From contig QANU01002233.1 of assembly GCA_003254905.1 (NCBI GenBank), positions 1-64,000 of the forward strand: a stretch of DNA of 64,000 nt, given 5' to 3'. Shown one piece after another: positions 46,635 to 57,328 of the stretch (positions are counted from its first letter, which is position 1; every line of letters starts with the position of its first letter). Origin of the DNA: Nissolia schottii (lineage: Eukaryota; Streptophyta; Magnoliopsida; Fabales; Fabaceae). The translations under genes and the position numbers were made by a program. The notes beneath the pieces are model-generated. The model had not been told where the DNA came from. It ran no database searches and worked only from the letters and a program-made list of their open reading frames with translations.

Positions 46635-46790
46635 GCGCTAACCCCGCAAGCTGGTATGCGTAAGGAGATAAAGAGCTAACCCAGCAAGCCGGTATGCCTA
46701 TAGAAAAGATGCAATAACCCGGCAAGCCGGTGTGCCAAAGTGGAGAAGTGGGACGCTGACCCGGCAAGCTGGTACGCGTAAGAGACCCCC
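46635..46790 (+). repeat. CCGGCAAGCCGGT minisatellite in L
   Basis: Four units of GCTAACCCGGCAAGCCGGTA variants with a TGCGTAAG-like tail. Confidence 0.8.
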
Positions 46791-48133
46791 AATGCCCCCA
46801 TCCACTATTTAGCTATGTATTTATAATTGATCGAATATTTGAATGTGCATTAATATTCATTTATGGTTGTTTGTGTAATATGTAACGTCAAGGGGACGAC
46901 CCGAGACGATTAGTATAATGATAATTGAAATGCAAGGTTCATAAGCACACGGACTTAGTAAGAAAGACTAGTTCCCTTATCACCTAGATAATCTTAGATA
47001 AAGCTGTTCAGGACCCTAGGCAAAGATAATAATCAGTAAGGTGTTAGTATGCAAGGTCACTTAGAAATCCCTGAATGGCCTGGAGTATACTCGAGTAAAT
47101 GAACTATTAGCAGCCACAGGAGACCCACTGAGGACCTAGAGTTCTCACCCCCACTCGATTATGGATCTAGGTGGACATAGCAAAGAGCTTGACCCAAGGG
47201 ACACATGGTGGGCAACAGAGAGCTGTAGATCGGAGCTGGAGCAAAACGACTACGATCGCGCTAAGGCGATAAATGTTTGTAGTATGTTTTATGACTATTA
47301 TACTTTCTTTGTAACTATTTATTATTAAGACAGATGTGTAACTGTATTTTGGGACCTTAATTGTGAATATATATATATATATATATATATACAATTGCTT
47401 TTCATGTTCCACTGTGATCTCTACCTAACTGGCGGTAGACGCTTTCAATTATTGTTATATGTTTCTTCATCACACATGGCTCCTAATTTATAACTTGATA
47501 AGCACACAAACGATTTTCAAAATGGTCGCCATTTTTACGTAAGAAATATTTGTAAAGGTAAAACTAAGGGCTATAAGTAACCCTACACAACGAATAACAA
47601 CCCTGTGAGCATTACTTACTACCATGGAAGTGGGCAGTTAGCAGGGGTGTTGCACTCACCCCCACTCGGTTATGGATCCAGGTGTGCACAGCAAGGAGAT
47701 CGACCCAAGGGACGTATGCTAGACGATCGAGGGCTGTGGATCGGAGCAGGAATGAGTTGACAACTAACGCGCTAAGGCGTTACATGTTTTGTATGATGTT
47801 ATATGACTTTTCTACACTTTGTGTAAATATTTATTACTATGGCTGTGTAATTATGCTTTGGGACCTTGGTTGTAATTATATCTATATACACATGCTCTTA
47901 CTATTCTACTGCGGTTATTAGCGACCGTTGTTATATATTCTTCTAATCACGCACGGCTCCTAGTTTATAGATTGATACAACACACAAACAATTTTCAAAA
48001 TGGTCCATATTTCTGTGTATAAGATATTTGTGAAGTAAAAGTAAGGGCTGAAAGTAACCCGACACAACGGTTAACAACCCTGTGAGCACTGCTTACTACC
48101 ATGGAAGTGGGCAGTTAGCAGGGGTGTTACAGT

Positions 48134-48145
48134 TGGTATCAGAGC
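48134..48145 (+). promoter_or_regulatory. Primer binding site of element J, initiator Met-tRNA
   Basis: TGGTATCAGAGC two bases after the LTR end, the complement of the plant initiator Met-tRNA 3' end. This fixes the class and orientation of the whole TGTAACATCCC family. Confidence 0.95.
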
Positions 48146-48300
48146 AGTTTGGTCCTATGGAGCCTGAGGACTGGACTGCACTATGCTTTCGAGCATGATC
48201 ACGGTGTAGGTCTTTGCTAAGTGGTATGTGCTAAGTACATGTGTACCCGCCTTTCTTGAGACTGATCAAATCGGAATTGTGCAGGTACCACAAATTAGAC

Positions 48301-49376
48301 ATGCCACCTCCTAGGGACAGTACACAGCACACCATGGAACCGGAAGATTTTGCCGAAATCCTTCAAGAGATGGCTCGAGCCACCCAAGCTCAAGCTGAGG
48401 TGACATCCCAGATGGCGGCTGCCACTGCACACCGAAACCCTGCCCCGACAGCTGAAGAGGCGGAAGCTAAGAAGTTCGCCGAGTTTGGAAGAGCTAACCC
48501 CTCGATCTTCGAAGGGATAATGGATCCAGAGCTTCTCCACAACTGGATAACAGAGATGGAACAGGTCTTTGAGGATGTTCCTTGTATTGAGGCGCAGAAG
48601 GCCCGTTTTGCAACAAGGAAGCTGAGAGGGGCCGCCAGGACCTGGTGGAACTCCACAAGACCCCTTCTAGAACAGCAAGAGAATCCTGTCACCTGGGAAC
48701 GATTCACCACGGCCCTCCTGAACAAATACTTTCCCAAAGGGCTTAGGGATCTGAAGGAAGCTGAGTTCCTAGCCTTACAGTAGGGAGATATGACCGTCGC
48801 TGAATACACGTCGATTTTTGAGAGACTGTGCCGCTATTCCTCCACCTATCAGCTGCACCCTAACGAGGCACGGAAATGCGGAAAATTTCAAAGGTGATTG
48901 AAGGAGGAACTTCAAATGGCCATCAACCATTGGGATATCGAGGATTATGCTCTCCTGGTGAGCAAGTACATGACGCTGGAAGAGTCGGCCAGGAACTTAA
49001 CCAGGGCCAGAAACGCAAGGAATAAGAGGAAGTTGTCCGAACAAGACAATGTCGCAACTACCCAAAGTAAAAGGCGACCTTTCCGCACCCAACCCCAACA
49101 CCAGCAACACCAGGAGCCGAAGCAGACCTAGGACCCATCCCAACAAGAAGTGCAACCAGAGCAGAAAGCCCAAGGGCCAGGCACTCAGGGAGCACACCGA
49201 GGCGGCGAAAGTAACCCACCTTGCCCGAGGTGTGGCAAGCTTCACTGGGGAGTCTGTTTGGCAGGGAAAGATACCTACTACAAATGCGGGAAATGAGGCC
49301 ACATTGCCAGGGATTGCCATGCCACCCCAGCCCAGCGGACAGGACGCATATTTACACTAACAGCCGAAGAAGCATA
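48301..49376 (+). pseudogene. gag: Decayed gag of element J (Ty3/gypsy)
   Basis: Capsid/nucleocapsid protein of a retrotransposon. ATG at 48301. The gag core includes LLHNWITEMEQVFEDVP, LRGAARTWWNSTRP and FTTALLNKYFPKGLRDLKE, then MTVAEYTSIFERLCRYS and the zinc-knuckle pair CPRCGKLHWGVC and YYKCGK-GHIARDC. Several in-frame stops break one continuous frame (48781, 48895, 49129, one inside the second knuckle near 49294, and one near 49374). The first Cys of the second knuckle is Tyr. No protease, RT, RNase H or integrase lies between here and the 3' LTR at 49499, so the element could only have moved with proteins supplied by relatives. Gag style is Ty3/gypsy chromovirus-like; that rank is an inference. 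Confidence 0.9.
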
Positions 49377-49498
49377 GGACGCGGGCGATCACGCCTAGGG
49401 TAAGCGAGTAACAATGGATATTAACCATAACGTAGGAGAAAGCCAGAAACTCTGGTGATGCTAGAATTTCGGGGCGAAATTCTTTTAAGGGGGTGGAA
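49377..49498 (+). mobile_element. Short 3' leader and polypurine tract of element J
   Basis: Contains ATTTCGGGGCGAAATTC, a conserved block near the 3' end of many Ty3/gypsy interiors and here a small hairpin. TTTTAAGGGGGTGGAA (49483-49498) then abuts the 3' LTR. Confidence 0.8.
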
Positions 49499-50309
49499 TG
49501 TAACATCCCAAATTTTTTCCTTATAAATATTTCGCGAAAATCAGCAATTTTGCCTAATTAAAGGCATAATTAGGACGATTATTTGGACTGGAAAAATTAT
49601 TTAGAAAATTAATCGCCTCCAAACGCCAGTCAAATAATTGTTTCTTAATCTCACAGAGCACCGCGAGGCCCGTGTTAAATTTCGTCAAAAACCGAAATCC
49701 CGGTAGGCACCTATAGTATCTGTGAAAATCACCCTCTAGGTAATTTATTCGCGAATATCTTAATCTGGCATACCACTACGACCGGGAAAATTAGTAGATC
49801 GCGAACATGTGTTCAGAATATTTTTAGGATATTCCTACACGAGCGATTAACGATCAAACGTGATCGAAACTGACCCGGGAGCCCTGAAGCTTATCCATCA
49901 GTGAGATATTTTCATAAAATAATAATATAATATTATAATTATAATTAAATTAAAAAGGAAAAAGATAAAAGAAAATAGAAATAGAAGCAGGGCTCTGGGC
50001 TATAAATAACCGAGCCCCTGCTGCTTCAGTTCACCAAATTTCTTTCATTTTCACATAACGCCGATTCTGTTCGTGCACATCGCGGTTACGCTGCCGGACT
50101 CCGAAAAAATAGGGGGAACATACCAACGCAAAGAGCACATTTTTCTCATCACTTCTACCAATCCCAAATTTTGATTTGAGGTGGGTAACCCTATGCCCAC
50201 TGTCTATGTGGATATTTATGTTATTTTATGTGCTTATGTCTGAGAAACTGATTTGGTAAATTTCCTGGGAAAAATATAGAGAATAAGTTGTGAAAGGGGT
50301 TTTGAGTAG

Positions 50310-51925
50310 TGATAAGTACCCAATTTACACAATTTTTATCATTCAAAATGACACTTATATGTTATGTTTTTAACGAATTATCTAATGGATTCCCCCGTAT
50401 TTAGTAGGTTTCTAATATATTTTGGAAGATGGATGCAAGAAGTTTTATCAAAGAATAATCCCATAAAGAAGGAAGAAAAGGGCAAAATTGGAAAAGAGCT
50501 TAAAAAGAGGATTCTGGACGAAGGCACCGCTCAGCGAAGGATGCACATCGCTCAGCGAAAGGAGACTAATCGCTCAGCGATTTTACTCTAATCGCTCAGC
50601 GATAGTAAGTCGGCAAGCCACTTGCACCGGCGCCATCATTGAGCCAGCTGGAGCCAACTAGGACCAGCCAATCACAGAGCGACACGTCAGCACCGCCTGC
50701 AAAAAGCTGCCGAGCATTTAATGCAAAGTACAATCGCTCAGCGATTACGCGCCGCCGCCCAGCGATAAAGGATTAATCGCTCAGCGATGACACCCAAACC
50801 GCTGAGCGATGGACCCAAATTTTGCCTATAAATAGAGGAGGCCATGCCATTCCGAAACCATCTCTTCTCCCCCCTCCAAACACCATTCTTCTTCATTTTT
50901 TTTGTACTTTTAAAGCTTAGTTTAGTTTAGGTTAGGTTAGGAACAAAGACGAGGCTTGTGAAGGAGCCGGAGATCGAGGAAGCTTGGCGAAGCCATGGCC
51001 ATGACGGCGTGAGCACGTGTCATGGTAAGTGCCTAAACCTTGCCTCCGAGATTCTCTTGTAAGATGGGTTCCTAACCCTCTTTTTGTTGGGATTTTGATT
51101 ACTATTGTAGTTTGCTTGTATCCATGTAACTATTACATATGAATCTATCTTTTTCTTATGATTTGCTTGAATGATTTCATGCCTAATGCTAGTTTTGTTT
51201 AGTGTTTTGATTCTTGATTTGGGACTTATTTACATGAACGAAAGTTATGCTAATTAGGTCATAACCAAATTAAAATCAATAATGCTATGCTTAACTAGAA
51301 CCTAGACTTGAACGTTGTGAACGAAAGTTACAATCATTAGAGTCTGACCTAAATCATTTCATCTAACCTTGTTGCCGTAACTGGAATAAAGGTTAGCCGT
51401 TTTAACATCTGGATTAATGCTGGTGTACCTTGTTAAGCTAGTGTGCGAAAGTGACAGTTTAACAAGGGAAACCTGTGATCTTGTCATGCACGAAAGTGAT
51501 GACAAGTTAAGAACTGGTGGCGGGCAATCAAACGATAGTTCTATGTAATAAGTAACTGGATGCATGAAACTATGATGTGATTAAAATTCCCAACAAGCTC
51601 CGGAACTACCTCTGATTTGTTTCCTATTTTATTTTTCTGTCTTTTATTTATTTAGTCTATTTAAATATAAATCACAAATCCTTCACCTTATTGTTTAATA
51701 AAATGAACTCAATAATGGTATTTTTACAACTCCCTGTGGGATCGACCATACCCTATACTGCAAACGGATTCCTTTTGGAATCTGAAAGCCGTAAAGTAGG
51801 TATGAATATAAATATTTAATTTGAACAGCAAAAGCGCAGACAAACTTTCTAAGAGATTGGCATGGTTGTGACAAGATCTAGAACTATGTCAAGATCCTAG
51901 AAAGTGGTTGAAAAGGCTTTCATCA
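50310..51925 (+). mobile_element. Solo LTR M (Athila/Tat-like)
   Basis: 1616 bases, TGATAAGTACCC...CTTTCATCA, with the duplication AGTAG at 50305-50309 and 51926-51930. A CGCTCAGCG array (50528-50808) lies directly upstream of TATAAATA (50827-50834). CTCCCTGTGGGATCGACC near 51730 is a block common in Athila/Tat LTRs. It has no coding sequence and no close copy elsewhere in the window. Confidence 0.93.
50528..50808 (+). repeat. CGCTCAGCG array in solo LTR M
   Basis: About seven units of CGCTCAGCGA (or its complement), ending 19 bases before the TATA box, as in element A. Confidence 0.85.
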
Positions 51926-52052
51926 AGTAGTTTTGACGTTAGAAAAGTATAACTGTACTGGTTGGAACATAAGGAAAGTATATATAAGTTTTCAATGCTG
52001 CCACTGGAGAAAATATGAGCAAAACAGCGTTTCGGAGAAGGTTTTCGCAAGC

Positions 52053-52228
52053 TCATTCTAATGCGCTACCACTAGGATTTGAATGAGCCTAAAAATTACG
52101 CGTTTTGGCACTTTTTGAGCAGTTCATTCGAATGAACTGATGCTCATTCGAATGACAATGCTAAAATCATAAACCAGGAGCGAATTTTTAGTGTCGTTCG
52201 AATTACTCGGCTAGTCCTTCGAATGACA
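52053..52228 (+). repeat. CATTCGAATG array in the J 3' LTR
   Basis: Counterpart of 39795-39970, with only one or two differences seen. Confidence 0.75.
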
Positions 52229-52440
52229 GCTGTAGGACTTGACATTTTAGCTTTTCTACATGTTCCAACAAGTATAGAAACTTAGATCATTGTATAGGAT
52301 TATAATTGTTGATGTATGATGTATATGACTTTATGACTTGCTAGATGCATTAGCCAACATGATATGTATATGGTATTATGACATGCCACGTGGATAAGAT
52401 GACATGATAGGCATATGACATGAACATGACATCCTGCATT

Positions 52441-52627
52441 CAAACATGATACGGAGGACGCCGCCATGGGGCGAGCAGATTTCCTCAAGCATTTACATGA
52501 TATGGAGGACGCCGCCATGGGGCGAGCAGATTTTCTCAAGCATTTACATGATACGGAGGACGCCACCTGTTGTGGACTGGGGCGAGTGGATTTCCTCAAG
52601 CATTGACATGATATGGAGGATGCCGCC
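52441..52627 (+). repeat. About 52-bp minisatellite in the J 3' LTR
   Basis: Three to four ATGATA(C/T)GGAGGACGCC units, partly interrupted by the B-type solo LTR; one unit has a different core (CACCTGTTGTGGACTGGGG). The 5' LTR array has diverged from it in unit content. Confidence 0.8.
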
Positions 52628-54142
52628 TGACATACACCAAAACGTCATTAATTTCAATGTGTGATCAAATAATAATTTATAAAGCTAAATTAACCCCAAA
52701 AACGTAGTAAAGGGGGCTAACCTAGGTCGTCTCTCAAGGAAGCAATTAGAACCAATTAAAAGTTACACTAAATTGGGGGGTTTGAATTAATTGAATATAA
52801 ATAAAAAGAGAGCAAAACGAAAGTAAGTCAATAATAATAAAAAGCAATACCCTGCATACGGCGTTTCTAGATCAATGATTAATTGTCATTGGTTCCTAAT
52901 TAATTATTCATAAGGAGGGATGTTGTTTATTAGTTGAAATCTCTAACTAATACGCAATTCACCTAAGAGACTACGATCGTCAATCCCCTAAGCATTTATT
53001 AATATAGGAATTAAAACTAAGATCTCAGCATTAAAAACCTATATCAATTATGTTCCAATTGCACAACCTAATTAAATCTAATTAGTTTCCCAAAATGTTC
53101 CCAAATCCTAAATCAATAAATCCTACAATCGTCAAGATCTATCAACCTAGAATTAACCCTAACCAATAACATGCAATCGCTATATTACCAATCAAGGGCG
53201 GAACAAATCATGAATAAACATTAAGCACAAGACCTCGAATTAATCCTAATCTAGAATTACCGCATGCAAGATATTAAGAAACTACTCCTCCATGGATGGA
53301 GGATAAAAACTCATAATAAATAAATAGAAGAAGAGAGTGGAAAATAACGGAGAATTAAAATAACAAAACCTGAATTAGAGAATGGAAGGAATTCGCAAAT
53401 AGTTGGGAGCTTGCGTTGTCAATGCGAGCGCTCCAACAATCCTTGAATAACTAAGAACTAAGCACTACTAACATAAACCTAAAGTGCATAAAATAAAAGA
53501 GAAAAGTGCAGAAAATAAAAGTGGAGGCTGAGTATGAAGTTCTCTCCAAGTTGTTGAGAGAGGATATTTATTTGTAGAGGATTGGCTAAAAGTGGAAGTA
53601 ATTCTCGCACTTTTGCACAGCAGTCAGTAAAATCGCGATAACTTCGGCTACAGATATCGGATTGAGGTGATTCAAATCTCCAATTAAAGCTAAGAGATAG
53701 ATCTACAACTTTGTAGTTGAGGTCAAATCGAGATTCAATCTCCATCCTGGCGCAAAATCCGTGGCAAAGTCAGCATTAAAAATCCTCAGCAAATCTTTGA
53801 CCAAATCTTTTTGAATTTGAATTTAATCTTGAATTTATTGGTCTCAATCTTCTCTTCAAATCTCTTCTTTGAAATTTATATCTTATCAAATCTCCTTCAA
53901 ATCCTCAATGATCCTCTTGACAATTTATTTTCTGCAATTAAAATAAGAAAAACTAAAAAAGAATAAAAGAAATCTACACATTAAATTTTAAGATAAAGTA
54001 GTGCTTAAAATTACATTTTTCTAAATTTCTCACAAAAGAGGATAATGTGCAAAACATATTAATTAAGCATTAAAATTACACATTTTTAGTATACAATGTT
54101 CAATTATAGAATAATAAAATAGGGTACAAAATACACCTATCA
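52628..54142 (-). mobile_element. Solo LTR of the B (Athila-like) type in the J 3' LTR
   Basis: 1515 bases on the minus strand, with the duplication CCGCC at 52623-52627 and 54143-54147. It has full-length similarity to the solo LTR at 43022-44531 and to B's own LTRs. The insertion cut a GCCGCC of the host minisatellite. Confidence 0.95.
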
Positions 54143-54450
54143 CCGCCCTCGGGCGAGCGGATTTCCTCAGGTATGCAAGATTCAATACAGGCATAAGGAC
54201 ATGACATGACATGTACACGACACGGAGGACGCTGCCCCCGGGCAAGTGGAACCCTCAAGCATTCAATATGCCATACATGAACATGACACGTGCATGTGAT
54301 ACATACATGAAATATGAATATGCTATGACACGTGAATAGGAATGATATGTATAGGTGCTATTTGAATATGAGCATGATATGATACAGAGGAGGCTGCCTC
54401 CGGGCAAGTCGACCTCAGGCATGAATATGATATGTCTATGTGATACGGAG

Positions 54451-54482
<32 letters not shown>
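54451..54482. repeat. (AT)n microsatellite in the J 3' LTR
   Basis: TATATATAT run, longer than the matching run in the 5' LTR at about 44683-44694. Confidence 0.8.
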
Positions 54483-54546
54483 CTACATGAACATGACGAT
54501 ATGTGTATGTGGTATGTGCATGGAATATGTGGATGATTATGTATAT

Positions 54547-56965
54547 TGTAACATCCCGCTAATTTCTTAGTGAAAATTTCCCCAAATAACTGCTAGTAGA
54601 CTGTTCGCTGAGTTGATTGTGTGAATTAACTGGTAAAGGTCAGTAGAAATTTCTCTGTTGGGATTTGATAAATTATGCTAACACTCAAATGATTCCTCTC
54701 GAACACATGGATGAGAAACTTAAAGTGTTGGAAAAACGGAAATCGGTTCGGTTTCGGACGATTCCGCAGACACTAGAACAGTCCCGTTTAGCCCCGTCTA
54801 ACCAGTAGAACTGAGCAGAGAGTCTCAAGTCTCTGGGAATCCAACTTGTACCGGGAGAACGTCTCAAATACCTGAGATTAGCCCCACAACCTTATTGGAA
54901 AGTTTGGGAGATAGCGAAACCGCAAGCGGAACGGTTGTCCGCAGACGCGGGAGCTTAACGATGTATGAAAGGTATCTGTGAAAGATACTCCTCCGAAGAA
55001 AAATTCACAAACACCTTCTAAGAATAATACTCTTAGGAAGAAGGAAATTAGAGGATCGCGACGGTATAAGCAGAATATTTTTCAGACGACCGTGCACGAC
55101 GCACCGGGATGCGAACGATCAAAAACGAGCGAAACGGGACCGGGGTGGGACCCAATCTGATTCAGCACGTGGGGAAGGCAGATTTCTCAAGAAAAATAAT
55201 TAAACATGCCTTGATGTGACTTGATTTGACATTAGGATTATCCAAACTAATTAAATAATTAGAAAATTAAATAAAAAGGGCATTTTGGTAATTTTGGGGC
55301 AAAGGTGATATGCACAGGGAGTGAACCCAAAATGATGAATTGCATCATGGAAAATGTGGACCAGGTGGATCAACTTGAATGAGAGTTCTTTGGAGTGTTT
55401 TGTTTGATATTTTGTCTTGCAAATAAATGGCCATGCCATGGGATTTTTGTTGATCGTTATTCAGCTCGTTTTTAGCATTAGATGACACCATTAGTTAGCA
55501 TTAGTTGGTGTTCATTATTTAGTTTTCAGTTTTGTTTTGGATAATAAGAGAATAAGTCAGAGTTAGTGCGTTGTTTTGCATTTAGTTGGTTCTTAATGGG
55601 CAGCCAATTGTTGAATGCTTAGCCATAGGTTACAAAGCATCTTTGGCTGAATGTTAATGCAATTATAGTGCCTTTAGGGTGGATTTTCGGTTAGGGTTTT
55701 TGGAGCATCCTTTAGGAGTTCATTTTTGTGACTTTTGGTATTATGTAACACAAATTGGCAAGCTATATAAGGCAGCCAAAGTGGTAATACGAAAATAAAA
55801 TAAGATTCAGCATTTTCTTTGATTTTTATCAAACTTATTTGTGAGAGTGATTCTCCTAAATTCTTGAGTGATTTCAAGAAGTGAGATTATCAGAGGAACT
55901 AACCAAATCCTTTGTGTGTTTTGTCTCAAATTGGAGTGATTCCAATTCATTGGTTAGCTATCAAATTCCGCTGCCTACATTTCTCTTAGTTTTGCTTGGC
56001 AAAACTAATTTTTCTAGCCAAGTTCATCAACCAACAAATTGAAAGTTAATTTGTTGAACGACGTGTGTTAGTTCGTTGAAACAATAACTTTGGTTCTCAT
56101 CAGGAGACGAGTACCTTCGCACCGGCACGCCTACCAGATGAGCCTGATCGTTCTCCCAGGCAGAGGCTTGGAGCCTCAGGTACATCGTCACTGAACCCCA
56201 TCTGGGTTGACGAGCGTCCAGGGAGTAGCAGCAGGGATTCGATTCGCCTCAAAGGCGATGAGGAGATGCCTCATTCGGAGCCAGAGCAGACTCCTACACC
56301 GGCCCCAACGCCAGTTACAGATCCAGGTGTGTCCACCCCGACGGTTCGAGGTCGAGGTCGCAGGACCACTGCCCGGAAGAGGATACTGACTGCTCGGCCA
56401 CATCGCTTCGTCCCACGCAGTTTCTCGGCGGTGATAGACCTGAGCAGCAGTGAGGAGGAGCCCCTGGAGCGCCTAGGAGACTCTGAGTAGGTGGCGGATA
56501 GCCGGACCCGAATGCAGGGATACGATTTTTTACTGTGCACGAAGCAAGTGGTGCCGCTCGTGTACGTAGTTTTTCTTTTAGTTAGTGTGTTTGTCTATTA
56601 CTTGAACTGATGTACATTATTCTTAGACTGTACAGAATTATGTATAAACTTATGTATTATAATATAATGGTATGTTATGTGTATTCGGGCCCCTATGTGT
56701 ATTTTCTGCCGATAAAGCTCCACGCTACAGGTATGTACTTGCACTCTCTTATCTTTTAGTTATGCCGCTATCCGTTGTATTATTTGCAAGGCTCATTACT
56801 TTTATATACATGTATTTGTAAAGGAAATTTCAAATTGGCCCGTATTTTCAGTAACCCTAATTTGAGTCAGCAACCTAGAATAGTAATAGTTCACAACCCA
56901 GCATTCAACTACCTAGCCAGGGAAACTTATGACTTAAGCATAGGCTAACTAGCTAGGGCGTTGCA
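54547..56965 (+). mobile_element. LTR D2, interrupted by a small solo LTR-like repeat
   Basis: Starts TGTAACATCCCGCTAATTTC and aligns with LTR D1 (minus strand, 3722 leftwards) for about 700 bases. After the inserted repeat it continues to the terminus AGCTAGGGCGTTGCA at 56965. A gag/protease fragment follows directly with no primer site, so the start of the element's interior has been deleted. The proline-rich frames at 56200-56540 lie in LTR DNA and I do not regard them as genes. Confidence 0.7.
55364..56099 (+). mobile_element. Small solo LTR-like repeat, second copy of the one at 1-63
   Basis: The right end matches window bases 1-60. It contains a plausible TATA box (CTATATAAGGC, about 55764). 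The left end is uncertain: TGGATCAACTTG at 55364 gives flanks CCAGG/TCAGG (4 of 5), while TGTTGATCG near 55448 gives no duplication. Neither the family nor its autonomous partner can be read from the sequence. Confidence 0.5.
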
Positions 56966-57328
56966 GAAGCCAGAGCCAGAACAGGCAAAGAGCACAACCG
57001 GGGAAGAATGCACTGCCACTGTGTCCAAAGTGCGGAAAGGCCCACTTTGGAGAATGTTTGGCAGGACAGAATGCCTGTTACAGGTGTGGTAGGAGCATCC
57101 ACTTCGCAAGGGAATGTCCAACCCTTCCCCCAAAACAGCGTGTGGGCAGGTATTAACAATGGCAGCTGAAGAGGTGCAGGAGGCAAGATTGTCTACTGCA
57201 GGGTAAGTGTCTACTTCAAGGCAAGATTTTGAATGTTTTGTACGACTCTGGAGCATCTCAGAAGACGTAATGTTTGTGAAGAAGGTTCTTTTTCTAACCA
57301 TTGATGGCTTGGTTTTGATGATGACAAC
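56966..57328 (+). pseudogene. gag C-terminus and protease start (Ty3/gypsy fragment)
   Basis: Encodes a paired zinc knuckle, CPKCGKAHFGEC and CYRCGRSIHFAREC, then a stop and frame change near 57153. The aspartic-protease signature VLYDSGAS follows near 57237-57260. The protease is cut at 57329 by element G1. It is the only interior sequence left of the element whose LTR is D2. The order gag knuckle, then protease, is as expected for Ty3/gypsy. Confidence 0.85.

Larger units (their letters stand above)
45115..47654 (+). mobile_element. Solo LTR L
   Basis: 2540 bases, TGTAACATCCCGATT...GTGTTGCA, duplication CTCAC at 45110-45114 and 47655-47659. It has TATAAAAAGG (45604), AAGTGGGTAATCC (45787), a CATTCGAATG array (46010-46242), a minisatellite (46635-46790), the conserved stem (47003-47012 with 47070-47079), an (AT)n run (about 47370-47390) and a terminal hairpin. 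It is close kin of K. Confidence 0.93.
38862..48131 (+). mobile_element. 5' LTR of element J (gag-only), interrupted by three solo LTRs
   Basis: Segments 38862-40394, 42896-43021, 44532-45114 and 47655-48131, about 2.7 kb without the inserts K, B-solo-1 and L. It starts TGTAACATCCCAAA, has a TATA box (39364-39371), AG|GTGGGTAA (39542), a CATTCGAATG array (39795-39970), a 52-bp minisatellite (40183-40330), the conserved stem (44969-44978 with 45035-45044) and the terminal hairpin (48078-48123). It ends GTGTTACA, and a primer site follows directly. The 3' LTR at 49499 shares its start almost exactly. Confidence 0.88.
49499..54546 (+). mobile_element. 3' LTR of element J, truncated and interrupted
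   Basis: Starts TGTAACATCCCAAA and follows the 5' LTR through its TATA box (50001-50008), the GTGGGTAA block (50181) and the CATTCGAATG array (52053-52228) to GATTATGTATAT at 54546. LTR D2 takes over there. About 0.8 kb of the LTR end (present in the 5' copy) is missing, presumably beyond the D2 insertion. Solo LTR M and a B-type solo LTR are nested in it. Long stretches are nearly identical to the 5' LTR. Confidence 0.87.

Noticed and set aside
56188-56540. Several overlapping Pro/Arg-rich frames on both strands
   Set aside because: Located in LTR D2; openness on both strands reflects GC-rich composition rather than a gene.
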